Positions 55,172 to 64,000 of a stretch of 64,000 nucleotides of DNA are shown here, piece after piece. Position 1 is the first letter of the stretch. Each line of letters begins with the position of its first letter. The notes below the pieces were generated by a model. That model was not told where the DNA came from and did no database searches. It worked only from the letters and a program-made list of their open reading frames with translations. The position numbers and the translations under genes were made by a program. Origin of the DNA: Lindgomyces ingoldianus (taxonomy: Eukaryota; Ascomycota; Dothideomycetes; Pleosporales; Lindgomycetaceae); assembly GCF_010093535.1 (NCBI RefSeq), contig NW_022985172.1:352263-416262 (forward strand). The letters are read 5' to 3'.

Positions 55172-55972
55172 TTAGCAACTCGCCATGACCTTCCCAATAA
55201 CCCTCTGCACCACCCTCATCATTTCCATAGTCGTCTTCCGATCCCTCGGAATCTCATGCCCTCCCCTGTGATCGAACTCAACCCTCCGACCTCCGCTCTC
55301 CTCACACATATCCCGCAACCGTAGGCTCTCATCATATGCATCATCTTTTGAACCGTAAATATGAGCTGTCGGGATGCGAATCCTCTTCCCGTCTAGCTTG
55401 AGCTGCACAGGATCAATCTTGCTCCACTCCCCATCATCAGACGTCAGAGAAGTCGCGGATTGCGAAAAGGGGGAATTTGCACCCGAACGCAATGGCGTCG
55501 AAGCCCCCGAGGTGGTTGTGGAAACACTCAAACCACTACTCCCGCAGATGAAGACCGCGAATTTGAATAGCCCCTCGCCAAACGGATTTTCTTCTTGATG
55601 ATCTAAGATCACACTTGCGAGCAGAGCCGCACCTTGGGAGAATCCGATGCATGCATCGAATGGACCCTCCGTTTCGATGATCTCACGGATAAACTCTTTG
55701 GCTTCGGAATGGGTGTGGGAGCCTAGAGATGGAGCGTACCATGCTTTTGTTGCTTCATGTGGGAACAGGTTGGATATGCCAGGGGCAGGCTCAATGTCGT
55801 GATCGCCCTCGTAAAACTGGTATTCATCGTGGGTACCAAGAGCGTGGCGGAGGGGTCCTACAATGGACATTAGATATGGTTGTAAGGAAGATCTATTCAC
55901 AGCAGGAGTACCTGTTTGAAAATCGAAGATGTTGGCATTTGTGCCCATGCCATGGAGACAGAGATAACGCAT
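55172..55972 (-). CDS. FSH-family serine hydrolase
   Basis: The frame is open for 266 codons from ATG 55972, but a 54-nt segment, 55911-55858, has GT...TAG ends and a tatctaat branch region and interrupts the family sequence. Removing it gives DFQTGPLRHALG and 248 residues, closer to FSH proteins. The catalytic triad is complete: Ser94 in CIGFSQGA, Asp in YGSKDDAY and His in RGGHEIP. A Ser/Thr-rich insertion of about 45 residues lies between the nucleophile domain and the acid. The family (yeast Fsh1, LovG-like) includes polyketide-release thioesterases that act in trans for reducing PKSs lacking a terminal thioesterase. That role is plausible here given the PKS two genes away. It converges with the MFS gene, 128 bp between stops. 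Confidence 0.9.
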   Translation of the reverse strand: MRYLCLHGMGTNANIFDFQTGTPAVNRSSLQPYLMSIVGPLRHALGTHDEYQFYEGDHDIEPAPGISNLFPHEATKAWYAPSLGSHTHSEAKEFIREIIETEGPFDACIGFSQGAALLASVILDHQEENPFGEGLFKFAVFICGSSGLSVSTTTSGASTPLRSGANSPFSQSATSLTSDDGEWSKIDPVQLKLDGKRIRIPTAHIYGSKDDAYDESLRLRDMCEESGGRRVEFDHRGGHEIPRDRKTTMEMMRVVQRVIGKVMASC

Positions 55973-56212
55973 GTTGAATGTCTACTGAACTATCCTGGAA
56001 TTTGGAGGAGGGGAAGACGATGTGAGCTCTGGACAGGGCAGTTGCATGCAAAGGACGAAGCTATCCGATGAATTGCCTAGACTCAGGGATTCACCCAAAG
56101 ACAGCGGAACAAGCTAAGGGGTGAATTCCAGCTACTGAAGGATTAACTCTAGATATCCGCCCTATTCGCTAATCTTTTCAACATCCCGGCGCACGAGGCA
56201 CTGTTGGTGTTC

Positions 56213-57980
56213 CTAGGATTTAAGGTACCAACTGGTTGGCAGAGAGGGAACCCTGCGAGCCCAAGCCCCCATGCTAACTGCAACCCCGACGCCGACCACT
56301 ATGCAGGAGCCCACAAGGCTAACAGCTGCAAGGTCCCAGTTCCTAGCTTTCCACGCGGACATCCGCATGTCAGCAGTTTGAAAATGCATGGGTCTGCGTC
56401 GCTTGGGGCCGTTTTCCGTGGGGGATGGCTCGACGCTGAAGTGATGGTCCCACATCATTTCCTCGATCAGATCGCAGGCTATTCGTTGTTATTTTCTCAT
56501 TCAGCATTTGGCGGGAATTTGACTTACCATGTTGTTTCTTTCGAGATGAGGCTTGAGTGATTTTTTGCATACGAGCGACATCCTTCGCAAACAAGCCGAG
56601 TTTGTCTTCAAGGATCTGCCGTATTTTTGAAACAATTTCTGCTGTTGTGAATCCAGCCTTATCGAGTGTCAAAGCAACCCCAGCGTCGGTGAGACGGAGG
56701 GCGTTCAACGGTTGATCAAAGAAGAAGCCTAGGACCAGCAGCGGAGTTCCGTGATACAGTGCTTCATTTGCAGAAGATCCTCCGCCATGGCTAATGAAGA
56801 GGACTGTATGTGGATGTTCCAATATAGCCCGTTGTGGAGCAAAAGGTGTGAACATCCAGGCGCGATGCTTTCCGTCCAACATAGTCCCCACGTTGAAATC
56901 TTCCCCTGGGACCTGTTCATCCCTGTTGAATAGCTTCCGCTGCGGGGCGTTAACCGCCCAGATCACACCATCGATAAGACCTTCGCGTAAGAGTAAAGAA
57001 AGTGCTTCTATGAACTTGGCGAGCTCCGGTGGAAGGATTCGAATGCTTGTATCTACGTCAGTTTGAATTGTTTCGCGAAATATCTCGCTTACTGTGACCC
57101 AAACGCAATATAAACAACCTTCGGCCGAGATGCTAGAAACTCGCCGAAGGCCTCATCGAGCGGCGGATACTGTTCCGGAAGAATGGGACCAACTGCAGCA
57201 ACCAAGGGTGGTAATTCCTTGGGGACCTCCAAGCCCCAAAATGAATTTACTAGGATCAACCAGCTAGGCTTGTTGAAAATTGGGATCGCGTAGAACACCC
57301 CTGAAGCCTTTCGCATGTTTTTGACAAAACGCAGATAACGCAGGATTGCCGGAAGTGCCCGAAGGGGTCTCAGTTCAGCTCGTAGCCTTGTCCAAATAGA
57401 TGCATGTTCGCTGCTCAATGCGTCAACTTGGAATCCGGGAATACCCGGGATGTAGGGTACACTGCAGAAGCCGTAGGGCATCTGAGGCCAGACATGGCAG
57501 AAGGGGATTCCAAGCTGGTGATTGATATCTTTAACTGCATCAACGAAAAAGTCCGCTACGATGAATGCTGGGTTGCACTTGGGGATGATTGTATCTTTTA
57601 GATACGCATAATCTGATGTCCAAAACGCATCTACTGTGTGTTTTGGCTTGAAGACGGCTCCGAAGTCTTTCCTCATATCCGAATTTTGCATTTCAAAATA
57701 GTGGCGATCCTCAACATCGGCAGGCATCCGTGGACCCATGGCGTGAACCTCCGAAACAAAGGAATAGTATGGCGTTTCTACCCATTGTTCCTGAGTTTGG
57801 TGTGTCGCAAACTCGATCTGATAACCCCGGTCATGGAGAATTCGCCCTAATTCGAGTACCGGAACTACGCCAGCAGCAGTCAGATATATCGATCTCCAAC
57901 ACGAGCGGTTAGTACTCACCGGCGTGCGAAAATCCGCCTGTTCCTACTACCAGGAGGATAGTTAGAGGCTGGTCTTCCAT
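56213..57980 (-). CDS. UDP-glycosyltransferase (GT1) with C-terminal TM
   Basis: Four exons, 57980-57920, 57864-57093, 57045-56528 and 56478-56213, encode 538 residues; introns are 55, 47 and 49 nt. The N-terminus LLVVGTGGFSHAVPVLELGR holds the catalytic His of the acceptor domain. The donor-binding region shows FTPFAPQRAILEHPHTVLFI followed by SHGGGSSANEALYHGTPLLV and DQPLNA, the fungal equivalent of the UGT signature. The third acceptor site had to be taken as ACAAG, one AG later than the more obvious GTAG, because only that restores the frame (FGSHIRILPPELAKFIEA). A hydrophobic segment near 505-523 predicts an ER-membrane anchor with a short tail, as in animal-type UGTs. Adjacent to and divergent from the PKS, it probably glycosylates the polyketide or its precursor; sugar donor unknown. 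Confidence 0.9.
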
Positions 57981-58709
57981 GGTGGTTGTAGCACAATGAA
58001 GATGTGGCGTGACTAGAACACGGGCCTAGTTCCCTTACTCCATCAGTTGTTGGCTTTATATACATACGGTTGTATTAGGAATGAGGCAAGGCCCGCAGGA
58101 AGAGGCCCATGTCGGGGGGCACTATGTGGATAAAAACTCGCCGGCTTGGCGCTAGGCTGCCGCAACGGTTCTGAACTGGCTGGCGTGACCAGGACTTCTA
58201 ACAAGCTTCATCGCGAGGATAACCAACCGTGGAACTGGGGATGTGGAAGGCGAGTTAGAGATCCACTATGATGGGGCGTTGCCATTTAGGGAGGCCCCTG
58301 CCAAGCTCTACTAAGCTAGATTCGACAAACGGAGTGTGGCGTGAGATGCGTCCTCACCCCCTCGTCAACCACCCGCACCACTCCTCTCGTCGCGTTCGCA
58401 TCTGTTGGCATCTACCTCTGCATGAACTAGTATCGTCGGGACTCAACCTCGTGCGCGTATGTATGCCCACATGGCCACGTTCAGACCCCACCGGACCGGT
58501 TTGGCCTCCCCAGCCACGGAGCTGGATGCAATCAGTGCTCATGGGCAAGGTAAACCCTCCGCCCGGCGATATTTACAGCTATCTTCAAGAAGGAAAACTT
58601 CTTAAGTCTCTCTAAAGATGGCTTGAGTGCTTTCATGTAGCTCAACCAAAATCCCCGTCTCTCTCTTTTTGTACAATAATTGTATTTTCGACTCAACGTC
58701 GCAACCACC
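57981..58709. promoter_or_regulatory. Divergent promoter, UGT / PKS
   Basis: 729 bases between the glycosyltransferase and PKS start codons. The PKS-proximal part has a CT-rich stretch (58640-58710). A palindrome at 58490-58500 is a candidate Zn2Cys6 site. No gene is supported; short frames at 58268-58615 are chance. Confidence 0.65.
58490..58500. promoter_or_regulatory. Palindrome ACCGG-A-CCGGT
   Basis: A perfect 11-base palindrome with odd centre, containing CGG-N1-CCG. Zn2Cys6 regulators bind CGG triplets in inverted, direct or everted orientation, so this is a possible site for the cluster regulator. Its distance to the PKS ATG is about 210 bases. It is a single occurrence seen by eye and could be chance. 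Confidence 0.3.
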
Positions 58710-61700
58710 ATGTCTCCTTCCAAGACTCCCAATGAGTCTAGCTGGTACCATGAGCCTGAGATGTCCCAAATCCTGGGGCGAGACAAGCTCATGCCTATTG
58801 CTGTCATTGGTATGGCATGCAGGTTTCCCGGAGATGCTACCTCTCCAGAAGCTCTCTGGGAGATGCTCGCTCGGAAGTAGGACAACATGCTCCTTTATAT
58901 TTCGTTATTCTAGCTAAGCTTTCGAGTAGGAAATCTGGACTTGTGGAGATCCCAAAATCTCGGTTCAACATCGACGCTTTCTATCATCCGGACCCCGATC
59001 GGAATGGTACTTTTAACGTGCGAAAGGCACATTTTGTGAAAGATGACATCGCAGCTTTTGATGCTCCTTTCTTTTCCGTTTCCCCTGCGGAAGCTAAGGC
59101 CATGGATCCGCAGCAACGGATGGTGTTGGAATCAGCCTACGAAGCCTTGGAAAACGCTGGCGTTCCAATGGAAGATGTTGCAGGGTCCAATACCAGCTGT
59201 TACGTTGGTTGCTTTTCTCGCGACTACAATGAGCTTCTTGCCCGTGACCCGGAAACAGCCCCAGTATATGTATCGACTGGGAATGGTGCCGCTATTCTCT
59301 CGAATCGTGTTAGTTATTTCTTTGATATGAAAGGACCTAGTTTGACAGTGGACACTGCCTGTAGCAGCAGTTTGGTTGCTCTGCACCTCGCATGTCAAAG
59401 TTTGCGGAATGGTGAGAGCAAAATGTCCATTGTTGGTGGGACGAATCTCATCTTCTCCCCGGACGTCATGATCGCCATGTCAAATGTCCACTTTCTGGGT
59501 CCGGATTCCAAATGCTACACCTATGACAACCGAAGCAATGGCTACAGTCGTGGGGAAGGCATCGCTGCGATCATTTTGAAGCCTCTTGAGGACGCCGTGA
59601 GAGATAACGATACCATCCGAGCCGTTATTCGTGGAACTTTCTGCAACCAGGACGGAAGAACAGCCGGGATCATGTTGCCATCTCGACAAGCGCAAGAAGA
59701 GTTGATCACAATGGCCTATAACGAGTCTGGATGTGATCCTGCAGCCGTCGGCTACTTCGAGGCGCATGGCACCGGAACCCCAGCAGGTGATCCCCTGGTA
59801 AGTACATTTCCAGCTGTATTCATGCTTCGCTTAAGCTAATTCTATTTTAGGAAGCCGGGGCTATTGGTTCAACACTGGCAAAATATCGTCAAGAGGGAGA
59901 TCATGGCAAGCTTTATGTCGGATCTGTCAAAACAAATCTCGGTCATTTAGAGGGAGCTAGTGGACTGGCTAGTTTCATCAAGACTGTTTTGAGTCTGGAA
60001 AGAGGCGTGATTCTTCCTAACTTGTGGTTTGAGAAAGGCAATGAACGCATTGATTTCGAAGGATGGCGGATCAAGGTACCTACTGAGCTCATACCCTGGC
60101 CGATGAGAGGCGTTCGGCGAGCCAGTATCAACTCATTCGGATTTGGCGGAACCAATGCTCACGTCATTCTTGATGACGCCTACCACTATCTCAAAAGCAG
60201 AGGCCTTAAAGCTGCACACCGAACTTCGCGAAAGCCGTTACTTCTCGAAGATGAACCAATTAGCAATGGGAACGCCTATATCGACTCCTCATCAAGCTCA
60301 TCTAGTATCGGATCGGACGATGGGTACGGCAGCGGGCATCATACTCCAGTTTCAAGCATCGGGGTGCCTCCTAAAGACCGTTATCGCATTTTCAAGTGGG
60401 CAACCCATGAAGAGGGGGTTGCGAAGAATAACGCCCAGGCGTATGCAAACGCCCTTGAGACACGTAAGGAGATCGATGAAGGAATTTTCTTGAATGATTT
60501 GGCATATACGCTCCAGCGTCGTTCACAGCTGCCATTAAAATGCCACATTATTGCCAAGTCAGTCAATGATCTTGTTACGAAATTGAGGTCTTCTCGACAA
60601 AAGCCAATTCGAACCGACAAGCAAGCCCCTAGAATAGCGTTTGTCTTCACCGGTCAAGGGGCCCAGTGGTGGGGAATGGGCCGAGAACTTATCTCGATAT
60701 ACCCTATTTTTGCAGAAAGTATTCATGAGGCAGATAAGGCGGTCTCCTCATTTGGGGCACCCTGGTCGTTGGTCGAGGAACTCACCAAAGACAAAGCGAA
60801 CTCTCGCGTCAACGAGGCACTCATCAGCCAACCTCTCTGCACCGCCGTTCAGCTCGCCTTGGTTGACCTCTACGCGAGCTGGGGAGTATCCCCACAGCGA
60901 GTCATTGGTCACTCAAGTGGTGAGATCGCTGCTGCATACGCATGTGGTGCTTTACCATTTACGTCCGCTATGAAAGTATCCTACTATCGTGGTCTTCTAT
61001 CATCCCAAGTTAAGGATATCTCTAAGGAACCCGGTGCAATGCTTGCGGCTGGCCTGGGAGTTAAAGATGCAGAGGAACGCGTCAAGACTCTCGATTCGAA
61101 TTTTGGGAAAGCCGTTGTTGCTTGTATCAATTCGCCGTCTAATGTCACGATTTCGGGCGATGAAAGCGCCATTGATGAGATCAAAAATGCTCTTGATAAA
61201 GATAAGATCTTTACCCGCAAGTTGATGGTCGACGCCGCCTATCATTCTCATCACATGCAACTAGTCTCTCAGCAATATCTGGACACACTCGCTGGTCTTG
61301 AGGTCCGACCCCCAGACCAACGACGGTCCGTCGAGATGATATCTACGGTCACCGGGATGGATGCGGGCTATGAGTCATTCGATGCATCCTACTGGGTTCG
61401 AAATATGGTCTCACCTGTTCGATTCGCGGATGGTCTAGCCTCGCTCTGCACTGTGGCCAAGTCTGGTAGAAGCCAAAGACTACGAAACAAAGCCACCGTA
61501 GATATCTTGGTAGAAATAGGGCCTCACTCCGCGCTTGCTGGTCCTATTAAGCAGATTTTAGTCGTTCCTGCTCTCCAGAAATCGGGAATTGCGTACCAGT
61601 CAGCCTTGGTTCGCGGTCAAGATGCTTGCGAAACTGCCCTTGAAGTCGCTGCTGTGCTACACTCCAAGGGCTGTCCTGTGGACATCGAGAAGGTCAACTT

Positions 61701-64000
61701 CCCTGGTGAGGAGCACCTGAAACCCCAAGTGCTGGTTGATCTACCATCTTACCCTTGGAACCACAATAAGAAGTTTTGGGCAGAGTCAAGACTAAGCGAG
61801 GATTATCTACATCGTAAGGTCCCAAGAAACGACTTCCTCGGAGCCCCGACGGTTGACTGGAACCCCATTGAACCTCGTTGGAGAAACTTCATTCGTATTG
61901 GTGAGCAACCTTGGGTCAGGGACCACCAAGTTCAAGAATCGATCGTCTACCCCGGCGCAGGATACATCTGTATGGCTTTGGAAGCCGCGAGACAAATGGT
62001 TCTTCCTTCTGATGTCGATAGAGTCGTCGGCTTCACGATACAGGAGCTCATCATCTCGCGAGCTTTGGTAGTCCCCCAAGCTGAAACAGGCATCGAGACC
62101 ATCTTTTCTCTTCGACCTTTCAACACCTGTTCCAAATCGTCGTCGGACAAGTGGAATGAGTTCAGGCTTTTTTCTTGGAGGGAAGATGGTTGGAGTGAAC
62201 ATTGTCGCGGTTTGATCTCAACGAAATATATTCATACAACATCCGAGGTTGACGCTGGGACTGAGGAACGAGAAGCGTTGAAAAAGTACCAACAAGAACT
62301 CGAGACTGCTGCTTGTGTTTGCACTACTAAAACGTCGCCTGATACGGTCTATGAGGATTTATCTAAAGCCGGTCTCGACTATGGGCCGACTTTCCGGAAT
62401 CTCATTGAAGTATCTCATGGATCCGGCCAAGCCTTTGGCATGCTTCAGATCCCGGACACAAAGAGCGTCATGCCCTACCAGTACGAACACGATCATCTTC
62501 TGCATCCTGCCACTATGGATACTTTCCTTCAGATACTTTTCCCCGCGTTGATCGATGTAGCGACAAACGTCAAAGAGCCATACATGCCAACCTTTGTACA
62601 GGAGCTCTATGTCTCCAGCAAGATTTCCAACGTGCCAGGGCAAAAATTCAGAGCACTATCCAAAGCTGCATTTGTTGGTTTCCGCGAAGCTGCTGCCACT
62701 GTTCATGTCTTTGACGAGGATTCGCCTGAGCCCGTCCTCCGTATCGAGGGTGTCAAGTGCACCGCACTGACTAGCTCTGGAGGGTCTGACGATGACGATC
62801 TGTCCGAATCTAAGAAGCTATGCTTCGACCCACTTTGGGAACCAGATCTCGAATTTCTGGACAAGCCTCAGATGGAGCAGGTCCTTTGCACTGGTGGTGC
62901 TGAGGACACTCCTTCTGAATATATTGCTCAACTTGAAATGGTGGCACATTATTTCTATGAGCAGGTCATCCGTAATATCAAGGATGAGGAAGTGAATTCA
63001 ATGTCCTCACACCACCAGAAGTACTTTCGGTACATGCAGCATCAACACGACTTGGTAAAACAAGGCAAAGTAGAGCATCAAAATGAGGACTGGCTTCGGT
63101 TTGATGAGCCTGAAGTGCAAGAGAAGATGCAGCAACTCATTGCACGTATTGAAGGTACTGACCATGAGGGTCAGCTTTTGTGCCGAATGGGAAACCGACT
63201 TACTTCAGTACTGCGACAGGAAGTTGATCCCCTAGCTCTGTGAGGCCACTAATCTTAATTGACTTGTACCATAACTAATGATTAAATAGGATGCTTGATG
63301 GTGGTTTACTCTACGACTACTACGCGAACTCCCTCGGCATAGCCACCTCATATTCGCAGCTGGCTAGATACATAACTCTCATGTCGAATAAAAACCCTGA
63401 TCTTGAATTCTTGGAGATTGGAGCTGGCACGGGAGGTGCTACTGTCCCAATCCTGGGGGCCCTCGGGGGCAGTAAAGGCACTTATCCGCGATTCAAGTCA
63501 TACACTTATACCGACATATCCTCCGGGTTCTTCGAAAAGGCCGAGGAAAAATTTAAGGAGTGGAAGGGCCTGATTGACTTCCGTAAGTTAGATGTCGAGA
63601 CTGATCCTGACAAGCAAGGCTTCGAGGGAAAGCAGTTCGACGTGATCATGGCATTCAATGTCCTTCACGCCACCAAGGATATTAAAAACACCCTGGAGAA
63701 TACTCGAAAACTCCTCAAGCCGTGAGTTCCATCTAACACCTTCCTTTCTGACTGCACATGTCTGATTTCTTCAGAGGCGGCAAACTACTGCTACTAGAGA
63801 TCACCCATGTTCTCAACCGTGTCTTCCTCCCCTTTGGATGTCTGCCAGGGTGGTGGTTATCGGAGGAGAGTTATAGACAATGGGGTCCGACTATGACCGA
63901 AGAGAAATGGACAGAAGTCTTGCGAGAGACTAGATTTGGACCCCTGTTGTCCAGCACACCGGACCACCAGAATCCCCGTGACCAAACTGGACGACTCATG
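58710..64000 (+). CDS. Highly reducing type I polyketide synthase (partial, 5' part)
   Basis: Five exons are visible, 58710-58876, 58930-59797, 59851-63239, 63290-63721 and 63775 to the window end, 1694 codons so far; introns are 50-53 nt. Ketosynthase (about 28-450): DTACSSS with Cys200, EAHGTGT with His335 and KTNLGH with His377, a complete triad. After a Ser/Gly-rich linker comes the acyltransferase (about 610-910) with [14 protein letters not shown] and the nucleophile Ser700 in GHSSGEI. The dehydratase (about 985-1290) has His1037 in VRDHQVQ and Asp1235 in [10 protein letters not shown]. The C-methyltransferase (from about 1400) has SAM motif LEIGAGTGG near 1517 and [10 protein letters not shown]. 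Enoyl- and ketoreductase and ACP should follow beyond the edge. This architecture makes reduced, methylated chains. Neighbouring tailoring genes share promoters with it. Confidence 0.95.

Noticed and set aside
58268..58615. 115-codon plus frame upstream of the PKS
   Set aside because: It lies in the divergent promoter, has no family features, and ends before the PKS start in another frame.
1..64000. CRISPR arrays, bacterial operons, riboswitches
   Set aside because: No spaced repeat array or prokaryotic signals are seen; gene structure is eukaryotic throughout.

Overview
The window is genomic DNA of a filamentous ascomycete fungus. The protein genes are interrupted by short introns (43-136 nt, mostly 45-65) with GT...AG ends and CTAAC/CTGAC-like branch points. 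The gene content is typically fungal: a reducing polyketide synthase, a CBM1 carbohydrate-binding module, a UstYa/DUF3328 protein, DUF6594, rhodopsin-domain receptor, Prm10/ThrE protein, a Zn2Cys6 regulator and a Patatin-NB-ARC-TPR NLR relic. No species is claimed; a plant-associated or saprotrophic lifestyle is inferred from the wall-degrading enzymes. Exon boundaries were worked out by hand from reading frame, splice sites and family fit; each spliced gene was checked for phase.

Layout. 1-5.1 kb: AT-rich repeat debris with a TIR-bounded dead element and one intact two-exon DUF6594 gene. 5.1-8.8 kb: a cytochrome P450 and an FAD monooxygenase, same strand. 10.6-13.3 kb: intronless Prm10/ThrE-type membrane protein. 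14-26 kb: a gene graveyard with a TPR-repeat relic, a frameshifted adjacent gene, a dispersed repeat, a tandem duplication and a long Patatin-NB-ARC-TPR relic full of stops. 26.2-35.1 kb: GNAT acetyltransferase, UstYa-like protein, rhodopsin-domain receptor and an APC amino-acid/GABA-type permease. 35.5-41.1 kb: three secreted plant-polysaccharide enzymes in a row on the minus strand (GH93 exo-arabinanase-like, tannase/feruloyl esterase, CE1 esterase with CBM1). 41-48.4 kb: another mixed block with a secreted orphan protein, a conserved hypothetical, an RNase-H-like (Gfd2-type) relic, a second copy of the dispersed repeat and an MFS relic.

48.4-64 kb: a biosynthetic gene cluster, running off the right edge: Zn2Cys6 AflR-like regulator, FAD monooxygenase, 14-TM-type MFS exporter, FSH-family serine hydrolase, UDP-glycosyltransferase and a highly reducing polyketide synthase (KS-AT-DH-cMT visible; the remaining domains lie outside). 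Divergent promoters couple monooxygenase with exporter and glycosyltransferase with PKS. The gene set suggests a C-methylated, reduced polyketide that is oxidised, glycosylated and exported; the product is not predictable from this window.

The relic blocks share CAG-to-TAG and TGG-to-TAG type stops and AT enrichment, which fits repeat-induced point mutation, although that is an inference and was not computed.
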